64,000 bases of DNA. It comes from Saccoglossus kowalevskii (Eukaryota; Hemichordata; Enteropneusta; Harrimaniidae). The translations under genes and the position numbers were made by a program. Under the pieces are notes generated by a model. That model worked only from the letters and a program-made list of their open reading frames with translations. It ran no database searches and had not been told where the DNA came from. Position 1 is the first letter of the stretch. Every line of letters starts with the position of its first letter. Shown in pieces: positions 26,201 through 35,369 of the stretch. The stretch spans positions 31,918 to 95,917 of the forward strand of contig NW_003139820.1 in assembly GCF_000003605.2 (NCBI RefSeq). Reading direction: 5' to 3'.

Positions 26201-27705
26201 ATAGGTTGTTATTCTATGACGTATATAATTTGGTGAGTAAACTCACACGTGATATGTTGTTGTTCTATGACGTATATAATCTTGTGAGTAAAATCACTCG
26301 TGATAGGTTCTTATTCTATGACTTTTATAATCTTGTGAGTAAATTCACTCGTGATAGGTTCTTATTCTATGACGTACATAATCTGGTGAGTAAATCCACT
26401 CGTGATACGTTGTTATTCTATGACGCGTATAAGCTGGTGAGTAAATTCACACATGATAGGTTCTTATTCTATGACGTATATAATCTGGTGAGTAAATTCA
26501 CTCGTGACAGGTTGTTATTCTATGACGTATACAATGTGATGCGTAAATTCACACGTGATATGCTGTTATTCTATGACGTATATAATCTGGTGAGTAAATT
26601 CACACGTGATAGGTTGTTATTCTATGATGTATATAGTCAGGTGAGTAAATTCACACATGATAGGTTGTTATTCTATGACGTATATAATCTGGTGAGTAAA
26701 TTCACACATGATAGGTTGTTATTCTATGACGTATATAATCAGGTAAGTAAATTCACACATGATAGATTGTTATTCTATGACGTATACAATCTGGTGAGTA
26801 AATTCACACTTGATAGGTTGTTATTCTATGACGTATATAATCAGGTAAGTAAATTCACACATGATAGGTTGTTATTCTATGAGGTTTATAATCTGGTGAG
26901 TAAACTCACTCGTGATAGGTTGTTATTCCATGACGTAGAGAATGCGAAGTGTAAATTCACCCGTGATAAGTTGGTATTCTATGACGGTGAATTTACACGG
27001 ACAGTTAAAACATTTAAATATCAGTTTGCATTTGCTACTGCACAGTTCTAGATATTATATTGTGAAGCATGAAATTATGCAAATGTTCTCTCTAGCAGTA
27101 AAACTGTTTTTATATGCAAAACTATCTAAACATTTCTACCTATGACACACAGGAAATCATTATATTTTGGTCATAAGTTAAGTATTGAAGAGCAGATTAT
27201 TTTTCTTTTATTGAGTAAGAAGGCATTTTGTCGATGACCTGATGGTGTTTCATAATAAGTTAAATTTAATATTGCTCATTTTAATTAGTTATTTGTGGAT
27301 GTGGATATCATATCTATTCCTACAGCGAATGTCTATCTCTACAAGTATTCAGATGTTCAATCTTCTCATAATAAAAAATACCCATCTCCCTCACATTTCC
27401 TGTTAGTTTCATTATATTCTATTTACTCAACTATTGCCTGAAAATCGTGGCTACACAATGATTATATGGTGTAGAAAATACACTCTGCCTTTCAGTCCTA
27501 TTATTGAGTTCGTGCCTAGAAGAGTCATTTTTTCGTCGTTCATCAATTGCAAACTAAAACATATACACTTTTTGATTTTGACTTGCAGGTTTATTTGATA
27601 CTTGGGGGAATTGTCCTGACTTTTGCTGTGGCGTTTACCATATCCGTATTTTTAGAAAGCCCAACCATTGGTTGGGAGAAAATAGTATTGAAGAGAATGA
27701 AATAA
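11117..27705 (+). CDS. NRF-6-like membrane acyltransferase, copy A (exons 2-14)
   Basis: Thirteen exons join in frame to 582 residues plus stop: 11117-11277, 12550-12619, 12727-12817, 13796-13911, 16880-17047, 18387-18480, 20955-21225, 22269-22348, 22677-22784, 24106-24250, 24377-24563, 26090-26232 and 27589-27705. All have AG/GT borders and compatible phases. The start exon (about 115 residues, by comparison with copy C) is not in the window. Exons 2-4 carry the Cys-rich NRF domain (GTFSQCEAV, GYCVPKSC). Exon 5 is a membrane span. Exons 6-14 form the AT3 domain, with the arginine and histidine of GIRVLSFSWVFIGH and the VDSFFYLSG motif made across the exon 7/8 join. Family knowledge: C. elegans NRF-6 and NDG-4 are multipass proteins implicated in intestinal lipid and drug transport, and AT3 proteins move acyl groups across or at membranes. 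The substrate here is unknown. The exon 13 donor is tandemly amplified. Exon structure is certain from copy comparison; functional integrity is inferred. Confidence 0.9.
12143..12232. repeat. AT-rich simple repeat
   Basis: Runs of TA dinucleotides and of AAATA/AATAA words occupy an intron of copy A. The long TATATA stretch at about 12209-12228 is a microsatellite that is likely length-variable. Confidence 0.85.
12550..12619 (+). CDS. Copy A exon 3, NRF domain
   Basis: This 70-base exon encodes SFMLGYCVPKSCRNEDVVKI and a few further residues, the second cysteine pair of the NRF domain. The acceptor TATAG at 12545-12549 was chosen over the AG at 12561-12562 because only the former gives phase 0 after exon 2, and copies B and C have their AG at the same place. 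The donor is ACCG/GTAAGT. Confidence 0.87.
12727..12817 (+). CDS. Copy A exon 4, NRF domain end
   Basis: The exon starts after TTTCAG and ends at AAT/GTACGT. It encodes the segment TSNLPFFLRMRST and then CNKDYDLDAGAIAT, leading into the first membrane span. At 91 bases it equals the exon of copy C (53251-53341). Only 107 bases of intron separate it from exon 3. Confidence 0.87.
13136..13501. other. Assembly gap of 366 N
   Basis: Unknown bases lie in the intron between exons 4 and 5 of copy A. The right edge is a run of C then A, a low-complexity stretch that probably stopped the assembly. Open frames that cross this gap have no meaning. Confidence 0.99.
13796..13911 (+). CDS. Copy A exon 5, membrane span and linker
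   Basis: After TTCCAG the exon encodes CFCVIFGALVVIGTIYDLYI, a clear membrane span, followed by a charged linker (RRHNVENGSPHSDRAAHQ). The donor is AAG/GTAATT. The linker is the least conserved part between the three copies; copy C has 131 bases here against 116. Confidence 0.88.
14221..16620. repeat. Pair of diverged direct repeats of about 100 bp
   Basis: The segment at about 14231-14330 and the segment at about 16521-16620 share the order CTACCTGGCT, then TATAAT and AAACTGTC, then AGACTAATTGT. They are direct repeats in the intron between exons 5 and 6 of copy A. They bracket the gypsy remnant at 14545-15500 but are not shown to be its LTRs. Confidence 0.6.
14545..15500 (-). mobile_element. 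Ty3/gypsy remnant (polyprotein pieces), old fossil
   Basis: The minus strand at 14545-14751 resembles the stretch just before gypsy reverse transcriptase. Sequence at about 14940-15300 is alignable with the integrase end of the second remnant at 19780-20100. The parts are out of normal order, so this is a rearranged or composite relic. It is heavily broken and old, and sits in an intron of copy A. Confidence 0.65.
16880..17047 (+). CDS. Copy A exon 6, start of AT3 domain
   Basis: This exon carries FVLACSFLENGRKILSA and then LLCLNGIRVLSFSWVFIGHV. The arginine and histidine of GIRVLSFSWVFIGH match the R...H pair of the first AT3 membrane helix, where the histidine is thought to be catalytic. 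At 168 bases it is equal in length in copies A, B and C (57052-57219 in C). Confidence 0.92.
17680..17900. repeat. GC-rich block with a long hairpin
   Basis: A GC-rich island in an AT-rich intron. CTCCGATAG (17812-17820) pairs with CTATCGGAG (17853-17861), and GCCCCGA (17827-17833) pairs with TCGGGGC (17842-17848), giving a nested stem. The word TTCGGCTC also recurs nearby. It could be a fragment of a small non-autonomous element or a structured intronic sequence. Confidence 0.6.
18387..18480 (+). CDS. Copy A exon 7, AT3 domain
   Basis: The exon encodes ENKKYFLDCFNGFWYQAIWN and then ATFSVDSFFYL. It ends in AG, which joins the T of exon 8 to make the serine of the DSFFYLSG motif, equivalent to the D.FF.LSG signature of acyltransferase-3 proteins. 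At 94 bases it is identical in length to copy C. Confidence 0.9.
18481..20954. other. Copy A intron 7
   Basis: The intron holds AT-rich unique sequence, two stretches with the word TAAGGGGTGG (near 18811 and 18919), and the gypsy remnant described separately. Nothing else coding was recognised. Confidence 0.6.
19360..20740 (-). mobile_element. Ty3/gypsy remnant (integrase tail and gag-like piece), old fossil
   Basis: The minus strand at 20333-20028 reads as the C-terminal part of a gypsy integrase, with TSYHPACNGLVEIFNGT followed by the usual downstream block. The purine-rich minus strand at about 20720-20660 encodes a charged Glu/Arg-rich stretch such as gag N-termini of this family have. 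The relic is broken in several places and old. It is inserted in intron 7 of copy A, opposite to the gene. Confidence 0.75.
20955..21225 (+). CDS. Copy A exon 8, AT3 membrane helices
   Basis: The largest exon, 271 bases, carries GLLVTYLSMKQMASNNGKIN, then a WLVYYIHRYWRITWVLLFVM helix, and a loop with DGPMYQLTYEDARKKCNEYW. It ends GGP/GTAAGT in phase 0. Copy C exon 8 (59210-59480) has the same length and is nearly identical in protein. Confidence 0.93.
21226..22268. other. Copy A intron 8
   Basis: An intron of about 1 kb with AT-rich sequence and no recognised gene or element. A short GC-richer patch near 21670-21710 contains GATTGGCT, a CCAAT-type word. Confidence 0.5.
22269..22348 (+). CDS. 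Copy A exon 9, AT3 membrane helix
   Basis: After GCGTAG the exon encodes CIGWVWYLACDMQFYWLSPP and then ILILLY. The WYL..DMQFY.LSP block is strongly characteristic of NRF-6-type acyltransferases. The donor is ACAG/GTACGT. Confidence 0.93.
22677..22784 (+). CDS. Copy A exon 10, AT3 membrane helix
   Basis: The exon encodes SWKWGMGLIASLCVACWCVV and then ALIATHFGEVASIFH. The acceptor is TTATAG and the donor ATGA/GTAAAT. It continues the helix bundle after exon 9, with one split codon on each side. Confidence 0.9.
   Translation, partial: VLEMGHGVDRIAMCCVLVCRRSYCYTFWRSCFYFP
22785..24105. other. Copy A intron 10
   Basis: No gene was recognised. A pair of related words near 22937 and 23053 (CTGGGTCTCTGA followed by a TATCCA motif) suggests an old local duplication. 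A short TTAGATA-type simple repeat lies at about 23862-23900. Confidence 0.5.
24106..24250 (+). CDS. Copy A exon 11, AT3 domain
   Basis: The exon encodes RYNDNINDANGNDVVYGKSY and then TRWPVYMVGMITGYILYR. The Y.K.Y.R.P.Y..G...GY pattern is the usual NRF-6 family signature for the helix after the large luminal loop. The donor is ATG/GTAAGT, phase 0. Confidence 0.92.
24377..24563 (+). CDS. Copy A exon 12, AT3 membrane helices
   Basis: The exon encodes AFVVSGWCVAIATGLAIIYG, then YITLSRPAWAAALGWMTIAC, ending TGYGG. LSRPAWA..LGW....C..GYGG is highly typical of the NRF-6 family. The donor is GGAG/GTAATA. Confidence 0.93.
24564..26089. other. Copy A intron 12
   Basis: No gene was recognised. The part at about 25370-25600 has CCAAT-type words (GATTGG), a TATAAAT at about 25475 and an AATAAA word near 25576. 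This mix is seen in retroelement LTRs and promoters, but no paired copy was found. Confidence 0.45.
26090..26232 (+). CDS. Copy A exon 13, AT3 helix and start of the repeated segment
   Basis: The exon encodes GPVNTILSWKIWIPLSRLTF, then SAYMIHLPVIVMGYM and the first repeat unit, SRDRLLFYDVYNL. The reference donor at 26233 (TTG/GTGAGT) matches the position used in copy B. Reading on through this donor stays open to 27051 because of the in-frame 51-bp units, so the exon could be extended by multiples of 17 residues. Confidence 0.9.
26197..26985 (+). repeat. 51-bp minisatellite of exon end plus 5' splice site, about 16 units
   Basis: The unit begins as CGTGATAGGTTGTTATTCTA, continues to the exon end (TATATAATCTG) and then includes the donor GTGAGTAAATTCAC. 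Unit joins fall every 51 bases from 26233 (26284, 26335 and so on to 26947). Thirteen of the fifteen joins keep GTGAGT or GTAAGT; those at 26539 and 26947 do not. The frame encodes SKFTRDRLLFYDVYNLV with few changes per unit, and no stop occurs until after the array. The loop thus encoded lies between the last two membrane spans. Whether the units are spliced out, partly exonised or mixed cannot be told from the sequence. Confidence 0.95.
27589..27705 (+). CDS. Copy A exon 14, last membrane span and stop
   Basis: After ACTTGCAG the exon encodes VYLILGGIVLTFAVAFTISV, then FLESPTIGWEKIVLKRMK and TAA. The FLESP..GWEK ending is the normal NRF-6 family C-terminus, so the gene ends here. Copy B has the same exon at 44852-44968, and the 110 bases before it are also closely similar in both copies. 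Confidence 0.94.
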   Translation, partial: VYLILGGIVLTFAVAFTISVFLESPTIGWEKIVLKRMK

Positions 27706-28388
27706 ACATTAAGAGTCTGTGATGATAGGTAACTCATTCGTTACAATGCAAAGAAGGGCAGTAGTATCAGCTGCTGCTTCAATTTGATATCAGACATCAT
27801 TAAAAGTATGTAATTGATTTTCTGATTCATGCACTCATTTGTCCTATGCTTTAGTGATGTTTTCTCCCGAAGTATGTCTTATGACACAGTGTTATGTTAT
27901 ACCAGGAAAAATCAGCACAGGACAGTAGAACACAATTCTCTGATGGAAAAAGTTATTGCGTGTTCGTATAATTTAAACTGAAACTTAAACACGTTAACTG
28001 AAACGCTATTATTTAGAAAAGGACTCTTATGTAAACCATGCAAGCCTTGCCTTAAGTGACAGTCGTTCATATTGTTTTATTATTTTATAAGCAGTGTAGA
28101 TTTATCTTACTACAAATGTTATAGCAATGAGGGGAAAGTAGTTTCAAACTTTTAGCGAGTCATGTGTTACTTAGGTTCTATGGTTAAATATACACGTGTA
28201 ATTCGCATGGAGTGATTAAGCATATCGGGAACTCAGATTCAAAACATCACAAGCTGATAACTTGGTTGGTAGGCCCCATAATATTGGTGTTGGATGCTTT
28301 CAGTTTCCAGAATATCCACTACATTAATAGTGACGTAGAAAGCAGTATTAGTTTGAATAACGAATGTTTGCAATAGTTAAATACTTAT

Positions 28389-28525
28389 GAGGGTAATATC
28401 ACGATTTGTGAGGGTAATATCACGATTTGTGAGAGTAATATCACGATTTGTGAGGGTAATATCACGATTTGTTGCCTGCCCAAGGGATGGTGGTCACCAA
28501 CAGCCCAAGGGCAGACATTAAATCG
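28389..28525. repeat. Four 21-bp units followed by an inverted repeat
   Basis: GAGGGTAATATCACGATTTG plus T is repeated four times (28389-28472), with one changed base in the third unit. Immediately after it, TGCCCAAGGG and CCCAAGGGCA face each other around a GC-rich centre (GGTGGTCACC). Confidence 0.85.
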
Positions 28526-30305
28526 TGTTATTGCCCGAATAACCATGTATTATTTATTTTATCACATCGAGCAGACATCCACCATGCACAACTCCATCTA
28601 CCATACAGCACTCACGCCCGTTCTCCCACAAAATAACAACACTTATAATTGAAGTATGCAATATTTCATTTTATGTGAGTTTCACATTACTCAATAACAT
28701 ACAAACATTATTTGCTGAAAAAATGTGAAATACACTCAATCAATGTTATTTTCAGCCACGGATACGCTTTTTAGTAACCGTGTTTCAGCAGTGTGAATCA
28801 CTCAATTTATCGAGAGTAACATTTTTGAAATGAATTGAAAAATTCTCAAACACGTAAGTTATTTTATCACTCTCCAGAGTCAGAGTGCCATGGAAGTGAC
28901 TGAAATTACTTTCTCACCAACGTACCACACATTTTATTCAAAAGTCGCACAGCTTTAGAGCGTTTTCGGTTAGCATCGGCGTGGAACGAGTAGAAAATTC
29001 TCACAGCGTAGTACGGGTCGCAGCGACCCCGGCTGCGATGTTTCAGTGGCCGCGGCTATGCCGTACATTTTTGCTTCGCATAAAAAATACCCAAGATATC
29101 AAAACAGAATATCTTACTTGATACCCATTCTCACACGTTCGCTGTCTATATCGGATGGCTAATATCCCTTCAAACCCTTGAAAGCAAACCCGAAAGCAAT
29201 AACGGCCGGGCAGTACCAGTGCAGCGAACGACAATTTGTTATGCGCAGTAGTTTCACGGACGTCATCCATGTAATATCCATTTGGCGGGCAATATACCAT
29301 GAAATATCCAGTTTTATGAGTCTCAACCAATCACATAATGCGTAACAGCAGTGAGATGTAAGAGAACATTAATAACATGCACAAAGTGTATCACACCACG
29401 ACGTTGGTGAATATGACACTACTGTCAAACTTGAAAGCTGATAGAATTAATATCACATAGCGGTGGATAGTTATCTGTAAAGTGTGATAATTCAATTTTA
29501 CAGAATAATGATGAATTATAAGTGGAGGGAGGCGTTAACTTCGCAGGGCAATAGTGCATTCAGCGCACATGGTGATATTAAATGGATTTCACAAAGTAAT
29601 GCAGCTGAAATAATTATACAGTGCAATAATGAGTTGTTAAATTAGCGAATTATTCTCACACGGTAGTATAGATATGTGGGTCTGCAAATACCAATTGTTC
29701 ATGGCTATTATCGCTATTTGGGCTACATAACCATACATTTATAGATTCAGCATAGCCTTTTGGCTTCTGCGTTTCCGCCCTTGCCTGCCAACACACCGCA
29801 AATGTGCATGATTATATGTATCAAAACGTAGCTACCAATGTGTTAATTATATTAATGTATAAAGTGAGCAAATCGCAATTTTAGTCTCTAATTGGTTAAT
29901 TAGTTTGTATTGCCAAATGTGTGAAGCCAGGGCATTATTAATCATGATCATTCAGGTCTCTTACACGATTCGATCACCATGCATATTTAAATCATTAATT
30001 TCATGCTGACGTGTTCTGGTTGATCATATAATGGTATTACTATGATTAGTAAAAAAAACGTGGCAAAGAAAAGAACAATATTTTGTAGTGTTAATTAATT
30101 AAATTGTTTCATATAATGTGACGAGTCGGACAATCAGTAGAATTATTGCAATACGTAGACATAAACATACAACATGGTTGTTCAAAAGCAAAAACAATCC
30201 ATTCACATTAAGTACAATTTTTAGTATAATTACAATTCTTGCAGTTATTAGTATTTATATAGCGCACTACCCTGTGTCTGTATATATGACGTACCTATCG
30301 CAATA

Positions 30306-30402
30306 TGATCAATGACGTAGAGATAGCGAATCGCTGAAAATAGACGAGTTAGTGATTACAAAGATATGCTGTTCAGTAAAGTTCAGCTTCATCTCAGAAA
30401 AC
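30306..30402 (+). promoter_or_regulatory. Conserved 5' flank of copy B exon 1
   Basis: CAATGACGTAGAGAT at about 30310 recurs before copy C at the same distance from the ATG (about 90 and 87 bases). The final CAGAAAACATGG is also shared. TGACGTAG resembles a CRE/ATF half-site. The segment is probably core promoter or 5' UTR; the transcription start is unknown. Confidence 0.55.
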
Positions 30403-30735
30403 ATGGCGTTGCTGTACAAACTGGTGATATTGGTGTTGTAGCTTCCCAGCCACAGTGTCCATGTATCAGCGCGAGCTCGGCAAAATATTTGCACCATTTG
30501 CCGCCAAACTATCTCATTCCAGATATTGTCGGGACTGTAGATTCCAATGACTTCGAATACTTGTCATTAGTGTAAGACGTTTGGAGGGCAGTGACCTGCC
30601 TCCCCTGTGTACGGAACAGTGAGCCGAGTAACTTGATCCACAGCACAGCGCGGATGAATATATCTGAGCAATGTCGTTGTGATCTGAAAGAATATCACTG
30701 CGATCTTGAAGAATGTAAACTATACGCTTTACATA
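30403..30735 (+). pseudogene. Copy B exon 1 (signal peptide and NRF start), damaged
   Basis: Aligned with copy C exon 1, it begins ATGGCGTTGCTGTACAAACT, but the frame stops within the signal peptide after an insertion, and further small length changes follow. The donor (CATA/GTATGT) is still present. Confidence 0.85.
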
Positions 30736-33700
30736 GTATGTATTTTTAAAAGTTCCATCGATATTTAATTTTGTTTTGCTGATTATGGTGAATTTACATT
30801 AGCGAGTTTTATTATGACATTAATTATGACGTAACATTTTTGTCATTTGTAATAACATTTGTATACGTCAACGAATGTACACGGCTAGGCAGGTACTAGT
30901 AAATGTTCGAGAATAATGTTCAAATTCCTATGAATTCAAGGTTATACATATTTGATAGTGTGCTCCTTTACAATACAAATATTAGTACAGATAGGTAAGT
31001 GTCAGCCGACCAGACTTCTAACAAATCGGGCGTAACGACACTGTCGTCTACAAAAAACTTCAATAACCCAGAATATAATTCTTAACTAAAGTTCTGTTAA
31101 GGAATTTTTTATGGGTAGTTTACAAGTTGTCGATTTGAATTGTTATTGCAATAAGTAAAACGCATTGTCATTAGGTCAGTTGCATATCATTCGATCGCCG
31201 CACGCTTTATTGGTGCCGACTCCACCAACCCACGCGGGATCAGCCTGGGTGAACGCGTATTTTATGTTAAACAAATAGCCAAGTTAGATTGTATGCGCCT
31301 GTTTGAAATGCGCCCAATCAGACGCTGTGTAACATTGCGCGATAAGCTAAAGAATAAAATCTCGGAAATGGCGACGTGTAGCACGGTTACTTCAATTTTT
31401 TTAGTAATCGTGCGTGTAGAGTTTATTAAATACACACTGTAGTGGTTTCAATCTGCTAAGGGTTAGTTTGGAGGGATGACCCGTAACAAACGTTTATTGC
31501 TTGGCGAAGATGGTGGTTGCACTGTAAACTAGTATTTAAACTGAAGTTCTCAAACATGATATTATTGCCTAGCACAAGTTTGTCTTAGATTAACTGTCCA
31601 ACAATAGACTCCAAATCAGTTTGGGTCAAGTAAGAAGAACGCTGTATTTTCATAGACCGCACCTCATACAAGGAAGGGCGATACATCACGTGATAGCTTA
31701 TGTATTGTATATTCTGAAGTTGATATGTCATAGTATGGCATTTTATCATGCAACGTACACATTCAGGTGATTCGTTCTTACGTCATGCACAATAAATACC
31801 GACCAAACGGGCCCTATGTGTGTCGGTGGGGTAGAATATTCACAAATGGCTGTCGGTGTGGGTGTATTTACAATGTATTTGTTGCCCATTTCAAACACCG
31901 CCATAGATCCATCTTCGCCAGCCAAGGTCCATTTATTCGACCGAAGCCTCGACTTTAACCCTAGGCAGATTTCACCACAATTTACTGTATTTCGCACGCT
32001 CTCAAGCGATTATAAGATTCACTCGGGCTCATTTGCATTACCCAATAAGAACTCATGATAGAAACCACACATACTTGGTAAATTTAAAATAGTGGAATAT
32101 AGAAATCAACTAACGATGAACGAGCTTATTGACCACCAAAAGAAAGCCTTTAGTGCTGTATCCGATGTAAATTATGTTTTTGTTCGCAGTTGTTAGTTGT
32201 TAGTAACCGTGGTTTGTTGCAACGAAGACAGGATCGGGCAAGTCGATATGTTATCATTTTCGGCAGTTTTGTCAGTTTAATAATTTAAAATACGATTTGC
32301 ACAAATATTTAGACATTCCATCGTCTTCATTCAATTGCCCACAAACAATGTTCAATAAAACATTTTGGTGTCAACGAATAAGACTTTTCTATTCTTGACT
32401 CGCAGTGAAATAGCGCAAAGACTGCATTCCGCCGCCAGACGTTCAAATTTATGATACAGCAACGCTGATTGATGGCGCCAGCTTCTTGGCGCGGCAAATC
32501 AAATGACTCAATTTAACTGGAGGGAAATACAGCTTTTCCTAACACGATCACGCATGGTTATGAATGGCCGGCTTTAGCGAAACTGTGCGATTCGGACGAT
32601 GCCATAAATCTTGCTGAAGTTGAACATGAGTCAAAGACACAAAGCACTCAATACGCATGCGTACGACTGCAATAAACTAATTTGATACCCAGAAATCAAG
32701 AATTTAACCAAATTGCGTCAAAGTAGAAGAGCAATTACGATTTTTCATATGTTCAAGCCTGTGTCTTCCCGTATAGCGGTGTTAAGAGTATGCAGCCGAC
32801 GAAGATTAAATCAAATATCGCCCACTGTGTCAACGCCGTGGATCCAGTGTCAGTATGTTGATTTTTTAGCTGATGTATTTTAATCTGATTATGATCGTAA
32901 GAAAATTGAGATGATTTTTTCGTTTTAGTCTCAGTGCTTCTTTTTTCACCTTAAATTCATGGGGTTCAACAAGGTGGATGTGATTTCTAGATTATTTCAA
33001 AAATAATTACGGTTGGGGACCGAGGATTGTAATAATTTGTCAATAACAAATAACATCATATAGGGCCAGATGTTACCAAAATCTCAGACCCATCATTTCC
33101 CTACGCGTATCATTATATTTTAATATAATACAGTGTTTCTATGAATGTATGGATTTTCGTTTTTGAAAATCTCCGGTCGGCGTTGTTGGAGCGTTTTAAA
33201 AAACTGTTCTTCCAGATTTATTTTGTTTTGTTTATCAAAGTATGCATTCTCATGTTTCAAAAGAGCGTTATTATAATGGATTTCATTTATGCATAGTGAT
33301 ATTTTTGGATTGTTATATGCTCATCTGACATCATCTTTAGCAGATGTCCCTGTGTACGCCTGTATTAGTGTTTCATGTACAAATCCATTTAAAATTGCGA
33401 ATTTACAGAAAAACAAAGAAATTATTTTTGTACACTGCTGATTAATTAGCATAAAAGCACAGTTTCCTTTTCTCACGCTAACATTGTCATCTATTGCATC
33501 TTTATGGTCCGGTCGAACTTTTCCTGTTGCGAAATTGAAAATTTAGAAATTGAAAGAAAATTTTATTTCCAGGTTAAACACTTTGCGTTCAATTTATCAT
33601 CATTCACCGTCATTAAATTTTCAGTGAGTTTTTATAAGTCTGTTCTGAAATCAAACAAACGAATGACCACCAGATGCATAACAAAAGTGTAAAATTATTG

Positions 33701-33822
33701 TTTTGTGGTAATAAATAAAACAGCAAAATGTTAGTGTTTTAGAAAACATTAAATATTTGGAATTCGAAAGTTTGTTTTAAACTCAAGTTCGTTGACGCAT
33801 TATACAATATAATAAATGAACG

Positions 33823-35369
33823 ACCACCATATGCCGCGGATTCCACCGTATAGCACGGATACCACCATATGCCACGGATTCTACCGTATAGCACGGATAC
33901 CACCATACGCACGGATACCACTATATACCACGGATTCCACAATATGCCACGGATACATCTATATGCCACGAATTCCACAATATGTCACGAATTCCACAAT
34001 ATGTCACGTATACCACCATATGCCACGGATTCCACAATATGCCACAAATTCCACAATATGCCACGAATTCCACCATATGCCACGGATTCCACCATATGTC
34101 ACGAATTCCACCATATGCCACGGATTCCACAATATGCCATGAATTCCACAATATGTCACGAATTCCACAATATGTCACGGATACCACTATATGCCACGAA
34201 TTCCACCATATGCCACGGGTTCCACCATACACACGGATAACACCATACGCCACGGATTCCACCACATGCCACATATTCCACTATTTGTCACGGATTTCAC
34301 CATATGCCACGANNNNNNNNNNNNNNNNNNNNNNNNNNNNNNNNNNNNNNNNNNNNNNNNNNGGGATTCCACCATGCGCACGGATTCCACCATATGCCAC
34401 GGATTCCACAATTTGTCACGGATTCCACCATATGCCACCAATTCTACCATATGCCACGGATTCTACCATATGTCACAGATACAACTATATGTCATGGATT
34501 CCACCATGCACCCGGATTCCACTATATGCCACGGAGTCCACCATATGTCACGGATACCACTATATGCCACGGATTCCACAATATGCCACGGATTCCACCA
34601 TATGCCACGGATTCCACCATACGCACGGATTCCACTATATGCAAAGGATTCCACCATATGTCACGGATACCACTATATGCCACGGATTCCACCATACGTC
34701 ACGGATTCCACTATTTGTCACGGATTCCACCATATGCCACGAATTCTACCATATGCCACGGATTCTACCATATGTCACAGATACAACTATATGTCATGGA
34801 TTCCACCATGCACCCGGATTCAACTATATGCCACGGACTCCACCATATGTCACGGATACCACTATATGCCACGGATTCCACAATATGCCACGTATTCCAC
34901 CATATGCCACGGATTCAACCATATGCCACGGATTGCACACTATGCCACGAATTCCACAATATGTCACGGATACCACTATATGCCACGGATTCCACCATAT
35001 GTCACGGATACCAGTATATGTCACGGATTCCACCATACGCACGGATTCAACCATATGCACGGATTCAACCATATGCCACGGATTCCACACTATGCCACGG
35101 ATTCCACCATATGTCACGGATTCCACTATACGTCACGGATTCCACCATACGCATGGATTCAACCATACGCACGGATTCCACCATATGCCACGAATTCCAG
35201 TATGTCACGGACACCACTATATGCCACGGATTCCACCATATGCCGCGGAATCTACCATATGTCACAGATACAACTATATGTCACGGATTCCACCATGTGT
35301 CACGGATACCACTATATGCCACGGATTCCACCATACGCACGGATTCTACCATATGTCAGGGATTCCACT
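33823..35369. repeat. 19-bp minisatellite, about 80 units
   Basis: The core unit is ATTCCACCATATGCCACGG with variants (ACAATATGTCACG, 18-base CATACGCACGG forms). Because 19 is not a multiple of three, the array cycles through all frames. By chance no unit contains a plus-strand stop, so three long plus frames stay open (up to 511 codons). A larger block is repeated: ACAGATACAACTATATGTC occurs near 34477, 34779 and 35266, the first two about 302 bases apart. Fifty N lie inside. It lies in intron 1 of copy B. It is not judged to be protein coding. Confidence 0.95.
34313..34362. other. Assembly gap of 50 N
   Basis: The gap lies inside the 19-bp minisatellite, so the true number of units is unknown. 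The even size of 50 suggests a placeholder rather than a measured length. Confidence 0.99.

Larger units (their letters stand above)
27706..30402. other. Intergenic region between copies A and B
   Basis: The first 100 bases resemble the region after the copy B stop (shared words such as GTGCAAAGAAGAGCAGTA), so they are likely 3' UTR. A 21-bp repeat follows at 28389-28472. The stretch at about 28960-29340 is GC-richer, with only an unrecognised short minus-strand frame. The last 100 bases are the copy B 5' flank. Confidence 0.55.

Noticed and set aside
29043-29330. 95-codon minus-strand frame in a GC-richer patch
   Set aside because: No recognised protein; likely a chance frame in a repeat-like island.
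31746-31997. Minus-strand 83-codon frame with protein-like look (KWTLAGEDGSMAVFEMGNKY)
   Set aside because: No family was recognised, and no neighbouring exon or splice pattern supports it; left as unassigned sequence in copy B intron 1.
33823-35369. Possible CRISPR-like array
   Set aside because: The repeats abut directly without unique spacers and lie in an animal intron; this is a minisatellite.
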